A program made the position numbers and the translations under genes. Positions 1 through 11,587 of a DNA stretch of 64,000 nucleotides are shown here, piece by piece. Below the pieces are notes generated by a model. That model worked only from the letters and a program-made list of their open reading frames with translations. It made no database searches and was not told where the DNA came from. The DNA is from Ceratothoa steindachneri (Eukaryota > Arthropoda > Malacostraca > Isopoda > Cymothoidae). Position 1 is the first letter of the stretch. Every line of letters starts with the position of its first letter. The DNA is taken from the NCBI GenBank assembly GCA_963969495.1, contig OZ018321.1, positions 193,066,087 to 193,130,086 on the forward strand, in the 5' to 3' direction.

Positions 1-440
1 CCGACTGAACCCCGAAAATTCAAAATATTGTTATAACAGCCGTAAAAGCGAATAGACTCCTGGGATATATACCGTTAGCAAAAATATAAATTATCTTCAA
101 AGATTTATATATGTAACATATCTTAATTAAACCCTTTAGTATTTATCATATTATTCATAAATACATATGTATGATAATAATGTAAATTTTGTTAACAGGT
201 TTGAATTACTTAGTATTTTACAAAATGTGTGCATTTAATAAATTTGTAAGGTGTTCAAAAAGAGAATTTAAGAAAGGTTTTTGTATGTTTCAGCTCTAAT
301 TTATTGTATTGTGTTTCAATATAGTTTTAAATATGTAATGATGGTTATCACAAGTAAAATAATGCTAAACAAATTAAAATTTCCAAGATATGGTGCCAAA
401 ACCAGGATAAAATGATATCAAGAGACCAAGAACTTAGAGC
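1..440. other. AT-rich stretch, nothing recognised
   Basis: AT-rich sequence upstream of the Tc1-like relic. I see no ORF of substance, tandem array or RNA gene. It may include the 5' part of the decayed transposon that follows, but I could not find a terminal inverted repeat by eye. Confidence 0.4.
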
Positions 441-442
441 AG

Positions 443-1012
443 CAGGAGAAGAATCGCAGGAAAACATCTTCAGAACTTGCTAGGGAGTTGGATGAAGCTT
501 TACGTTCAAAAATATCATCCACAACAGTTAGAAGAGGAATTAAAGATCAAGAACTAAATGGATGCAATTGGATTAACAATTGTATAAGGTTATCTGATCA
601 AATGAAATTAATTATCAAGTATGTGAGAAAGACTATTGCATTGTTGTTTTACATGTAATTTATATAATTCAAATTAAATATATCTTGAAAGAAAATGATT
701 TAAAATTTTACTTTTATGCAACAACTTTGCAGCTTTTCAGCACTTCTTAGGCTACCTTTGTGATACGAGGAGATAGAAGGGCATTTCCCCCCGTTTGTGT
801 GATACCAACTGTGAAGCATGAAGGTGGTTCTACCATGGTATGGGGCTACATGGCTTCATCATTGCCAGATAAGATGTTTTATGCCAGGGAATAATGAACT
901 CCAAAACTTATATCACCATGTTGTCACAAGTTTATTGCCATCTATCCGAAAAATTTAACCCCACAGAACCAACTGCTCTTATATTTCAGCAGGATATTAA
1001 AGATGTTAGATT
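443..1012 (+). pseudogene. Tc1-like transposase relic (IS630/Tc1/mariner)
   Basis: Decayed cut-and-paste transposase, read in pieces. Around 460-563 one frame gives a DNA-binding segment of Tc1 type (SSELARELDEAL, then STTVRRGIKDQELNG), the second helix-turn-helix of the family. Around 795-890 another frame gives VKHEGGSTMVWGYMASS, the conserved block after the first catalytic Asp. From about 888 a third frame gives GIMNSKTYITML and then FNPTEPTALIFQQD. The Asp near 993-995 corresponds to the second catalytic residue of the DDE triad. The stretch between the DNA-binding and catalytic parts is too short, so part of the protein has been deleted. At least two frameshifts and a stop make it non-functional. 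The family assignment rests on motif order and is fairly secure. Terminal repeats were not found. Confidence 0.75.
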
Positions 1013-1019
1013 AGTTTAT

Positions 1020-1880
1020 TGAATACAGTTACTTGTTTAGTGTGGGTGAAGATGCGTCTGCAGGCTGTCCCGATGCTGTGTAATGGTTGCTAATTATTTC
1101 TAAGGTAACCGCATCCCATCACTGCGTACACGGATGCTTCCATTATTAATTTTAATACTTCGAAGTTAGTCACAATGAGGAATCTTAATTTAATTTCACT
1201 GGAAAATTGCCGTTAGCGCGATCTACTCTTCGAGGGCATTAAAATATTTAACAATTTCACTCATATAAGTATAATTTGCTATTTATTTTCCATAACACTA
1301 TTTTAGAAATACAATTTTGTAATAGTTTGCGAGTTACCTCGGAATATTTGAGGCTTTTATCCAAGTTCCTTCTAAGATTTTCTTTACATTTCGAAAAACA
1401 GAAACAAAGTGGGAAGGTTTTTCGTATATTCGAAGCTTTTATCAAAGTGATTTCTAAGAATTCAGAAAAATATAAATATGTCGAATGTTTTGGAATTAAA
1501 AAGAAAATTACAAATAATGAAGTTAGAAAAATGTATTAAAATTAAGGCACGCCTTTTTGTTTGTATTTTCTTTTGTATATTAAAGCAAATTTAGAGTGGA
1601 AAAAAAGAGATCTGAGAATTGTTTTTTCTGTATGTGAAAAGAATTTCAATAAAAGATTTTCTTGCCTTGAAGCCTAGAAAATAAGCATAGATCTAAAAAA
1701 TAGAGAAAGAGTAAATTATTAGGAGATATGCACTGAAAACCTGTTATTTTTTAGACTAAAACCCCGTTGCTAGAATAAGATATGCCGGAGGCCACAGACC
1801 AGAGGTCTGCCTGCGAAACGCAAGCTCATCATGTAAGGAGGAGTGGCAAAGACACTCTTCTTGTTTAACTTAATAATCGA
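1020..1880. other. Non-coding stretch between TE relics
   Basis: AT-rich, with short ORFs of biased composition on both strands around 1257-1539 that look like chance. No tandem repeat or RNA gene was seen. The last ~100 bases (1775-1870) have more balanced composition and may belong to the CR1-like fragment that follows. Confidence 0.35.
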
Positions 1881-2156
1881 TTGGATACTAGAAATATCGG
1901 CAAAAGCTTTGATAATCACAAGAAATTTAACACTATGACAGCAGAGAATATTCTCTTATATAATATAATTCAGATATGGAATAATTTCTCCACGAAAGTC
2001 ATAGAAAGCACCGCATTAAATACGTATAAGAGCAGAATCGATAAATATTACTCAGACAATTATTATACAATTACAAAACAGTTCTACGTATCCTTTTTCC
2101 CTTATTCCTTCACTCTTATCTTTTCCTTTCTAGAACTATCTTCTAGGAGGTCTTAA
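1881..2156 (+). pseudogene. CR1-like LINE, C-terminal fragment
   Basis: The translated tail (IIQIWNNFSTKVIESTAL, then NTYKSRIDKYYSDNYYT) is the C-terminal end of CR1-type reverse transcriptase ORFs. There the pattern is 'W-N-x-L-P-x-x-V-V-x-S' followed by 'F-K-x-R-L-D-x-Y'. It can be checked inside the window: the larger LINE at 57.8-60.9 kb has FKITQTWNSLPNRVVEST and then NMFKNRLDEYFNSVNI at the same place. Only the tail survives, as expected of a 5'-truncated LINE copy. The roughly 200 bases after the stop probably include its 3' untranslated region. The domains with the RT active site are absent, so the piece is inert. Confidence 0.65.
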
Positions 2157-2159
2157 GTT

Positions 2160-2898
2160 CTTTGCTGGCCCGTAGTTATCTTGGCTTTGATCAGATCTTT
2201 CTAAACTCTCTGGCAATCGTTCTGAGTCTTCCCGTGAGAATTCGCAGCAGCGGTTTTGGCGGGTCATTCGGAATTCTAGGAATTTCCTGAGACAGAGCTA
2301 CTAAAATTGATACCTCGAACCTTTCTCTGGTGCAATGTGGTTCTGATTGAGTTTGTTATCATTCCCTATGTATAGCAATTTTCATATGCTCCATTTTATT
2401 CCCATGGAATTTCATTACCTACGAGCAAATGCTTTAGACGGAGTCTTAGCCCTTTCACGAGACGTCTACGTTGTAAGTGTGAATGAAGTTTACATAAAAG
2501 CCAACAGCTCTTTACATTCAACGACTAAAAACTTCGTCTCCAAATAGAAATTTTCCAAATGCCTTTGAGTGATTATGAAGATATTTTTAGGGTTTATTTT
2601 AACGATGCCTTTTTAAACTGTTTTGGAGGTAGCTAAACAATAATTGAACATCGGATGGTTTTATTGTTTGATAATGTGGTCACGTGGCATTATTTTTACG
2701 ATGCAAACGCCTCCTTGACTGAAATGAAAGCATAATAACTAAATTTAGCAATGGACAGTTGACAAAATTATTAATGTCTCACTTTACGCTGAATTTCGTT
2801 AAGATGGTGACAATTTAATAATATATTATTATTGATGAAAGAGAAAGTGTTTGGGTATAATTAATTATTAATAGATCCGATAGTTACCATTCTAAGTA
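2160..2898. other. Non-coding stretch, nothing recognised
   Basis: The first ~200 bases may be LINE 3' UTR. The rest is AT-rich unique-looking sequence, with no ORF, array or RNA gene that I can support. Confidence 0.35.
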
Positions 2899-2899
2899 T

Positions 2900-3525
2900 A
2901 CAGGGTGAGGCGTAGGAACTTACTTATTTGAAAAAAATTCATTATCAAAAAAGGAAACTCCCACGCCTCACTTTTTATTAGACAAATAATTACATCGTAG
3001 TTAACTTACTTTTCTCGGAAACATTTTTTAAAAATGTGACAGAGAGCACCAGTTTCTCTTCAGACACTCTTGTCTAGAGGGCGTGCCGCTACTCCAGGTT
3101 TTTGATGTAGTGGGGACATTACTCTCCCCCCCTCTTACACCATCCCCCATCCTCCGACTTCACGTCAGAGTATCGATGGCGGCAGACGTAAGGAGATTAG
3201 GAATAAAATTTCTTCCCGAGGAGGTCGTCTCCAAAGGAGTTCCAAAGCAACATGAGAGGATGACTGTTCGTGGAGCGCTGCCAGGGAAAGAGGGACTTCT
3301 TGCATCAAGGACTCACTCGGGTCAAAAGAGACAATCGAGGGGTATCCTCGATTTGATTATTCATTTTGGGGTGTCTCACTTCCCTTTGCTTGTAGTCCAC
3401 GGAGAACCATGCAAGAAATGGGTAATATTCCGCGCCAGCAAAGTGAGTTCCCATCCCAGCAAGGGGACGGAGTGTTCCTCCTCGCTTTCTTTACCTTAAT
3501 CCTTAAGATTGAGCGTGCACCCTGT
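2900..3525. mobile_element. Possible non-autonomous element with ACAGGGTG ends
   Basis: The left edge reads ACAGGGTGAGGCG right after a TAT. The right edge is CGTGCACCCTGTTAT, whose reverse complement also begins ACAGGGTG. Short termini beginning with TACAGGGTG and a TA-rich target are common in Tc1/mariner-type elements. The match is only 8 bases, so chance is a real possibility. A second small inverted repeat (GTGAGGCGTAGG near 2905 and CCCACGCCTCAC near 2961) lies at the left end. A 138-codon ORF inside (3083-3499) resembles nothing I recognise and has no conserved motif. Confidence 0.25.
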
Positions 3526-3830
3526 TATATAGAGGGGTTGGGACGCTTCCCTATCGCTGGAGATATATAACTCACCTTATTCTCATCACTGATGGAGCGA
3601 TAACGAGTAATCGTATGGAATGTGACTTTCCAAATCAGGCTGCCTCTATTTGTGCAGATGTTCTGTACTCATCCGGATTTGGTCTGGTCTGGTAAAGACC
3701 CTTCATATGCGAATAATCGCCGAACACATTTGGTGTTCCTTTTACTGCCATAACCCTGTGATAATTTTATTATTATTATTATTGTAGCACATCTGGTGAC
3801 TACCTTCAAGGTCATAAGTCTGCGTAATTA

Positions 3831-4612
3831 AAGTATTAGCCTATGGATCTTTTCTCTTTTTATGGCGCAATTTCGTCTCCTAAGCCAGAGAGATGGCTGA
3901 ACGGCCGGTTGAGGAGGCTGAACTGCCTTTCCAATGGGCGGAAATCGAAGGATGCGATCATTCCTATGTCATAAATATTGGGGGGGGGAGGTGGAGGGCG
4001 ATTAAAAGGAAACTGAAAAAAATAAAAGCTAAGGAAAGTAAAAAAAGTCAAAACTAAGCACTATTTAATAGATAAAACTCTACGTCTTTGCAAATTTGAG
4101 CAACTAAGTATTTTCTTTATGTCGTGGCCTCTGTAAAAACTCGCCCTTATAGGAGTCGATCAGAACGAGCGATTCCACATTCTTTTTTATTCCCCAGTTT
4201 CACCTTGGCCCAAAGTGACTCTATTTGGTTTGTGGGCGAACCTGTTTCCGGATCTTTAAAGTTTTGCGGGTGGTTAACAGTCAAATGCTTATTGCACATC
4301 TCTGGCAAGGATTAATTATAGATAATAATGTTTCTGCCGATCTATCAGGAACTGCATATATGGTACTCTCACGTTTCCCTCTGAAACCCCACTGCACTGG
4401 TAAAACCCTCCCGACATTGCTCTTTCTCTAGCAACTTTGTAAGTTATTATTTTGTAAGGGTTAAAACTATGATGATGCTTCTAAAAAACAGAGGATATCG
4501 TGACACTAAAGATGACACACAGACTAATCACTTGAGTAACCGGCCGTTCGGCCATCTGGTTGAGGAGAGGAAATTGCGCCATAATAAGAAAAAAGATCCT
4601 AGCCTAGTACTA
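3831..4612. mobile_element. MITE-like element with ~80-bp terminal inverted repeats
   Basis: Positions 3831-3910 and 4538-4612 are inverted copies of each other. Both arms carry, in order, GGATCTTTT, then TATGGCGCAATTTC, then TCTCCT, and end in GAACGGCCGGTT on the inner side (GGCTGAACGGCCGGTT left, GGCCGAACGGCCGGTT right). The arms differ by a 4-base gap and scattered substitutions. The ~620-bp interior is non-coding apart from a spurious proline-rich ORF caused by a G-run near 3979. Long TIRs around a short non-coding core fit a non-autonomous DNA transposon. I could not assign a superfamily, and the target duplication is not clear. Confidence 0.65.
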
Positions 4613-4614
4613 AG

Positions 4615-6720
4615 CTACTCCAGAAATTATTAAAACAAACCAAGAGAAAAAAACATAAAAAACAAACAAAAAACACGACAAAAACAACAAAACAAAAACT
4701 AAACAAGAAGCAAAAAAAAAGAAAGAAGGAGGAAGCCCACTCTGGCTTCAGAGGAAGGTCCAATGACCCCCGACGCAGGAATATGCGATCTACAACAAAG
4801 AGGAGGGCTATCCTCCTCCAAAAAGTCAGATAGTCCACAAGTCTGTGCATACGAACGCCTCTCATACCTGGGATTAGAGAGAGGAGGGGAAGAAAGCAAA
4901 CTTTAAGCAAGAGGAAAATCGAATGCTTTAAATATTTCTTCTCCCATATTTTTATAATTAACTAATTTTTCTAATTATTATTTGTGCTAATATCCGAATC
5001 ACACAAAAATCTCCTTACGTACTTTGATGCATTGTATACTCTGGATAACAAAGTTGCAGCGCTATAAAGGAAACCAATTTTCGAATTAGTTTTCGTTCAG
5101 GAAAGACCATTACTAAACTGAGCCTATAAAAGATTTCGTCTCCCGTCAAATCCTTCCGCTATGTTGGTGTAGCCTTTATCACTCGTAATCTTATACCTAA
5201 TGAGTAAATTTATAGAGCCACGGCGAGGTAAGGGAGCGCAGTGCAACATAATTCTTCAGAATAGTCCGGAATTAATTTTTGTAAGTTAAATATCCTTTAT
5301 TCCGTAGGAAGATTAGCAAGCTTTCTCAGCTAGGGAGAAAGAGAGTTATGTTACTAGGTACCAGACTCTGGATTGAGTTAACCATCAAAACTCATTGTTT
5401 ATCTGAGGGAAGCCACGACTGCTCGCAGCACCGCCCTCTCCTGGTGGTCCAGAGTTTGAGCAGAGGAGACGCATGGGGGCCGAGCCACGCTCTCGGAAAT
5501 ATGAGCCTTTTTTTTCGTTCTGGAGGCATTAAAGGTCAGAGTAAAACTTTACGAGATTGGAAATGTAAGTTCTTTATTGTTCTCTCGGTAATAAAGGATA
5601 AAATCATAAGCAAACAAACGCAAGATCCCCTCGAGAAAGTAAAATAGAAACAAGTCCACCGACTGACCGCACGCGTTGACCTCTCGCGGCGGAGAACACA
5701 TCTCTGCCTCCTTATTGGCTTAAATTCGCAGAGCGACATAACGTGAATCATCCGTTCCTTTAATGCCAGCCATCATCCGAGGGCTCAAACTGTTTTATTC
5801 GTATAACTTCGCAATAAAATTTAAAACCAATTAATTATCTCCTTTCAGATTTCCATTCGTGATTTCTCCAAGTCTACATACGGACGTACACTGGAAGACG
5901 GGCGTGTACGTACTTCTTGATTTCGTACGTACAAAAGTCTTGCTTCATAGGTGATTCGAAAGAGAATAGATTTATGCTACCAGCGGGTGATGAGATAAGT
6001 AATCAGTGGGCAATAAAATGAAGGAATTAGATAAACAAAAGAAGAAAGGTAAAAATATAGATAGTGGGATGGTAATGAAGCATCAGTGTTTTCAGATTTT
6101 AAACCCGAATTTCTGACTCTATTGATCACAATGGAATACAAATTAAGTATATCAGAATTGTGTAAAAAATAGCCACTTTGAGATTATTAATGAAACCACA
6201 GAACTCAAGATGAAAATGAGAATAAAAACAATCAGGAGCAAAAGTATCTCTAAATTAAACAAATGAATCATTTGAAACAAATCCTCCGCTCAGATTAATA
6301 ATCGCGTTTCAACCATCTGCACGAAGGTTCATCCCAAAGAGCACTGGTACTAAATATACAAAAGTGGGTTTGGATACACGGTAGAAACCATCACCGAAGA
6401 CATAAACATTAAAAAAAATCCTGATCAGATGGACAAAAACGCCGGATGATTAAAAAAAATCTTCGGAAAACCGATAGCAAAACTTCCAAGTTCTAAGTTC
6501 CAAATTCCGGCATTTGAATCCAAGGTTTCATGTGACCAACACACAACTAGACCCTAACAACCCAAATCTAAACTAGAACTAGTGATCTTAACCTGACCTA
6601 AGCTGCTAAATTCGCACATCATGAAATACGTACATAATTTCGGAAGGCCAATAAACCCCCCTCCCCCATGATTTTAGTCTCCATTCTCTCAAATGTCATC
6701 TTCCGTCTTAATACAGAGAG
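4615..6720. other. Gene-free stretch
   Basis: It starts with an A-rich run (about 4630-4720) whose complement gives low-complexity F-rich ORFs. The remainder has short unrelated ORFs on both strands, with no conserved motif and no array. I see no feature that can be supported. Confidence 0.35.
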
Positions 6721-6731
6721 CCCTTCCTGTA

Positions 6732-6900
6732 TAGCTATCGCCAGTCGAGTAGATATGACGCTGGGCTTCTAACGTCGAGGTACGGGTTCGACGCCAACGA
6801 GAGCGGACACAGAACTTTTATCTGCGTCACAGGCTGGTTGCCCATTGGGCAAATACGCTGATACTCACTCCGCGATGGTATGTATCTAAATACGTATCAC
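6732..6900 (+). repeat. tRNA-derived SINE-like head
   Basis: The stretch from 6732 resembles a tRNA: a D-arm-like AGTCGAGTAGAT, an anticodon-arm-like ACGCTGGGCTTCTAACG, and a good pol III B-box, GGGTTCGACGCC at 6785-6796. The acceptor ends do not pair and there is no CCA-compatible 3' end. It is therefore not a working tRNA gene and fits the promoter region of a tRNA-derived SINE. The body after 6803 is unrecognised, and no poly-A tail or flanking duplication was located. Confidence 0.45.
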
Positions 6901-6904
6901 CTTA

Positions 6905-7420
6905 GCACATAGCTAATCACAACACCGCTATCATTCCCTTTCAGACTTCACAAGGCAGCATGCCCACTCTCTCATCTGTTCAGGGCCCCACTCCCACTCC
7001 CAGACACACGAGAACAATCCTCTGTTGCCTTGGAACTTGAAAATACTTGTCATTCTGATCATTATGTGCATTTCATTATCCGATCGGGAAATCTCGCCCA
7101 CCTTGCGATTAACGGGGGAAAACTCCACCACCAGACTCAAATCTCCTATGTTTAATCGACCTCAAAAGGTGAAGTTAAGTTAACTGAAAATAAAGGTTAG
7201 GAGCCTAATCTGGAGCAGACAAAAGATGAACCAACCGTGGAGTGCTAAGGAGTGGGAGGTATTTGTGTGTGTTGAGGGGGTTGGGGTACACAATTCTCAT
7301 AAAGCTGTCGCCATTATACCAGGCCCCTTGTGTAGAGGTAACACGGGAGAGGTGTATGTTATGCCATGATGCCCAAAGGTCTGCATGCGTAAATTTGTGA
7401 AAAGAAAACTGGCCAGGTAG
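6905..7420. other. Gene-free stretch before the minisatellite
   Basis: Unique-looking sequence with overlapping short ORFs on the minus strand. None has a recognisable domain. The minisatellite begins at its right edge. Confidence 0.35.
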
Positions 7421-7876
7421 AAGCTTTCCTGAGTCGCAGCAACATTCATTCGTGGGCCGCAGCAAACTGCGATTGGCGCAGCAACATTAGTGAGTCGAAG
7501 ACATTCGTGATTGGCAGCAATTTTCGTGTGTCGGAGCAAACTTCGATAGACGCAGCTACCTTCCCGAGTCACAGCAACCTCGGTGAGGCACATCAACCTT
7601 ACTGATTAACAGGAAATTGTGAATCGCAGGAAAAATCGTGAATTCCAACAACATTCGTGAGTGGCAGCAAGTTTGTGAGTCGCACCAAACTTCATGACTC
7701 CCAACAGCCTTCGTGAGTCGCTACAACATCCGTGAGTCAAAATAGCCTTCGTTAGTCGCAGCAAACTACGTGAGACGAAGCAACATTCGGCAGTTGTAGT
7801 AACATTCGTGAGTTAAAGAACCTTCCTGAGTCGCAGAAATCTAAGTGAGCCGTACCAACCTTTATAAATTGCTGTA

Positions 7877-8090
7877 ACCTTATTGAGTCGCAGCAACTTC
7901 CGTTATTCGAAGTAACCTATCTGAGTCGCAGCAACTTCCGTTATTCGAAGTAACCTATCTCAGTTGCAGCAACTTCCGTTATTCGAAGTAACCTATCTGA
8001 GTTGCAGCAACTTCCGTTATTTGAGGTAACCTATCTGAGTTGCAGCAATTTCCGTTATTCGAAGTAACCTATCTGAGTTGCAGAAACGTT
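7877..8090. repeat. 38-bp dimer repeat inside the 19-bp array
   Basis: Five or so near-identical copies of a 38-bp block that alternates GCAGCAACTTCCGTTATT with CGAAGTAACCTATCTGAGT. Each half corresponds to one 19-bp monomer. It is a separate local amplification from the 76-bp tetramer region at the other end of the array. Confidence 0.85.
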
Positions 8091-11000
8091 CGTAAAGCGC
8101 AACAATCTTCGTGAATCGCAGCAACCTCTGTGATTCTCAAAAAACTTCGTGAGTCACAGCAATTTTTCTGAATTGCAGCAAACTTTTGTGAATTGCAGCA
8201 CCATCCTTGATTCACGTCAATGTTCGTGAGTCGCCTAAACCTATTTTAGTCAGTGCAACCTACGTGAGTCAAAACAAACTTTGGGCGTTCCAGCAACCTT
8301 TGATATTTCAAGATACCTTCGTGAATTACAGCTCATCGTGACTCGTAGCAACTTCCTGAGTGCAAACAACCTCTGTGGGTTGCAGCAAACTTCTTGAGTT
8401 GCATCAAACTTCGTGAGTCTCAGCAGCCTTCATGAGTAGCAGAACTTCCGTGAGTCGCAGCAAATTTCTTTAGTCTTGGCAACTTTCATGACTCGCATCA
8501 ACCTTCATGAATTTTTGCAGCCTTTGTGAGTCGCAGTAACCTTCGTTAGGAGCAGCACCCTTTGTGACTCGCAGTAAACTCCGTATGTCGCAGCAACATT
8601 CGTGATTTGCAGGATCTTCGTAAGTCGCATCAACTTTCGTAAGTTCCAGCATCCACACTGAGTCGTTTAAACCTTCGTGATTCGCAACAACCCTCCTGAG
8701 TCGCATAAACCTTCGTGAGTTGCAGTAACCTTCAGGCTTCCCATCAACTTTCCTGAGTCCAAACATCCTTCGAGAGTTGAGCAAGCTCTGTGGGTCGCAG
8801 ATATCATCGTGAATTAAAAAAGGTTCGTGAGAACAGCCTCCTTCGTGAATCTCATCAACCTGCCTTAGTCGAGTCAACCTTTGTGAGTCGCAGAAGCCTT
8901 CCCGAGTCGCAGCAACCTTCGTGAACCGCAGAAAGTTCCGTTCGTCGCAATAACATTCGTAGGTCGGAGCGATCTTCGTGAATCGGAGCGATCTTCGTGA
9001 GTCGGAGCATTCTTCATTAGTCGCAGCAACCTTCGTGAGTTCAGCATCATCGTGAGTCGCATCAACTTTCGTGAGTTCCAGCATCCACACTAAGTCGTTT
9101 CAACCTTCGTGAGTCGGAATAAAATTCGGATGTCGCCACAACCTTCCCGAGTTCTTACAACCATCGTGATTTATAGCAACCTCCTCGAGTCACTGAAACA
9201 TTCGTGAATCACAGCAAGCTCCGTCATTCTCAGAAAAATCCGTGATTCACAGCAACATTTGTGAGTTACAGCAAAGATCGTGAACCGCAAGAACCTTCTT
9301 AAGTCGCTGAAAACTATGTAAGTTGCATCAACCTTCATGATGCACAACAAACTTCGTGTTTCCCAGTAACCTCCGTTATTCCCAGCAAACTTCGTGAATC
9401 ACAACAACCTTCGTGAGTATCAGCAACCCTTATCAGTCGCATCAAACTTCGTTACCAACAGCAGGAATCTCCGTTAGTCGCCGCAACCTGCATGAGTCTC
9501 GGCAACCTTCGTGATTGGCAACGCCATTCGTTAGGCGCAGCAAACTTTGTGAGTGGCAGGAACACCTCTATGTGTTGCAGCAACATTTGTGACTCTCGGC
9601 AACCTTCGTGTGCTGCATAATATCCGTGAGTCTCGGCAATATTCGTGAGTCGGAATAAATTTCGTGATTAACAGCATATTCTGTTTGTGGCAGCAACATC
9701 TGTTAGTCGCAGCAACCTTCAAGAGTCGCAGCAACTTTATGATTCGCAGAAACTTTCCTGAGTCTATGCATCCTCTGAGAGTCGCAGCAAGCTCCGTAGG
9801 TCACAGTAACCTCCGTGAATTGCAGTAAGTTCGTGAGTAGCAGCATCCTTCGTGAATCTCATCAAGTGGCCTTAGTCGAATCAACCTTCATGAGACGTAG
9901 TACACTTCGTGAGTAGCAGCAAACTTCGTAAGTAGCAGCAACCTTCGAGAGTCGCAACAACCTTCGAGGGGCGCAACAACTTTTGTGAGTTCCCGCAAAC
10001 CTTGAGAGTCGCAGCAATCTACGAGAGTCGCAGCAACCTTTGTGATTCGCAACAACCTTCATGTGTCGAAGCAACGTTCGTGATTCGCAGCAACGTTCGT
10101 GATTCGCAGCAACGTCCGTTAGACACATCTACCTTCGCGACCCCAAGACACCATCGTCAGTCCTAGCAACCTTCGTGGGTTGCTGTAGCCTGCGTGAATT
10201 GCAGAAACTTCGAGAGTCACTGCAATCTTCTTGAGTAGCATTAAACTTCGCGAGTCGCAGGAACTGCATGATTTGTAAGAACCTTCGTCTGTCGCAGCAA
10301 GCTTCGTGAATCGCTGCAACCTTCGTGATTCCCTGCATCCTTCATGCGTCACACCAACCTTCGTGATTCGCGGCAACTTTCTTGACTCGTAGGAATCTCT
10401 CGTAGTCACAGCAGCAACCTTCGTGGAGTCTCAGTACCCTCGTTAGTTAGAGCAACGTTTGTTAGCCGCAGCAACCTTCCTGGGTAGTTGCAACCTTCGT
10501 TTTCGTAAGAACCTTCGTAAACTTTTGAAACCTCTGTTAGATGCAGCAACAATCCTGAGTCACAGACTTTCGTGAGTCCCGGCAATCTTCCTAAGTCGCA
10601 ACAATCTTACTGAGCCGCAGCAACTTTCGTGATTCACATGAACCTTCGTGAGTCGAAGCAACATTCTGTAATAAATGCAACTTTTATGAGTTGTGGCATT
10701 TTTCGAGAGTCACAGCAACCTACGTTAGTTGCAGCAACTTTTGTGAGTCGCAACAACCTTTGTAAGTCGCAACAACCTTCGGTATTCCCAGGAACCTTCC
10801 TGTGAGTCAAAACAACATATGTGAGTCGCCGCAAATTTTGTGAGTCGCAACAACATTCGAGATTGGCAGCAAACTTCATGTTCCACAGCAACATTCGTGA
10901 GTCAGAGCAACTTTTCTGAGTGGCATAAATCTTCCTGATTCGCAGCAACCTCCATGAGTCGCAAGTACTTGATGAGTCACAACAATCTTCGTGATTAGCA

Positions 11001-11587
11001 GCAACCTTGTGATTGACAGCAACTTCCATGAGTCGCAGCAACCTCCGTGGGTCTCCCAAACATTGCGAGTCACCGAAACCTTCTTAAGTTGCAACAATAT
11101 ACCTTAGTAGAGTAAAATTCGTGAGGGGCAACAGCATTCGTGACTTGCAGCATCTTTCGTCAGTCGCAGCAAACTTTCTGACTCACAGCAGCTTTTGTGA
11201 GTCGCAACAACCTTCGTAAGAGGCAGCAACTTCTTGAGATGCAGCAATCCTCGCGAGTCGCGGCGAGTACAATGAGTTGTAGCAACGTCCGGAGTCGCAG
11301 CACTTTCCTTAGTCGCACCAAACCCGTGTGAGTTGCAGCAACTTTTTAAGTCCTAGCAATCATCTTAAATCGCGGCAACCCCGGTGAGTCCTAACAACTT
11401 TCTGAGTAGCAGCAACCTCCATGAATCGCCACAACCTTCTTTAGTCGCAGCAACCCTCGTGAGTCGCAGCAAATTCGTGAGTCGCAGAACCTTTCGTGGG
11501 TTGCAGCAACCTTCTTTAGTCGCAGTACCATTCGTGAGTCACATAAACCTTCGTGAGTTGCAACAACTTCTGTTAGTCTCGCCAACC

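Noticed and set aside
3083..3499. A 138-codon ORF as a host gene
   Set aside because: No recognisable domain, no splice or promoter signals that I can support, and it lies within a possible non-autonomous element.
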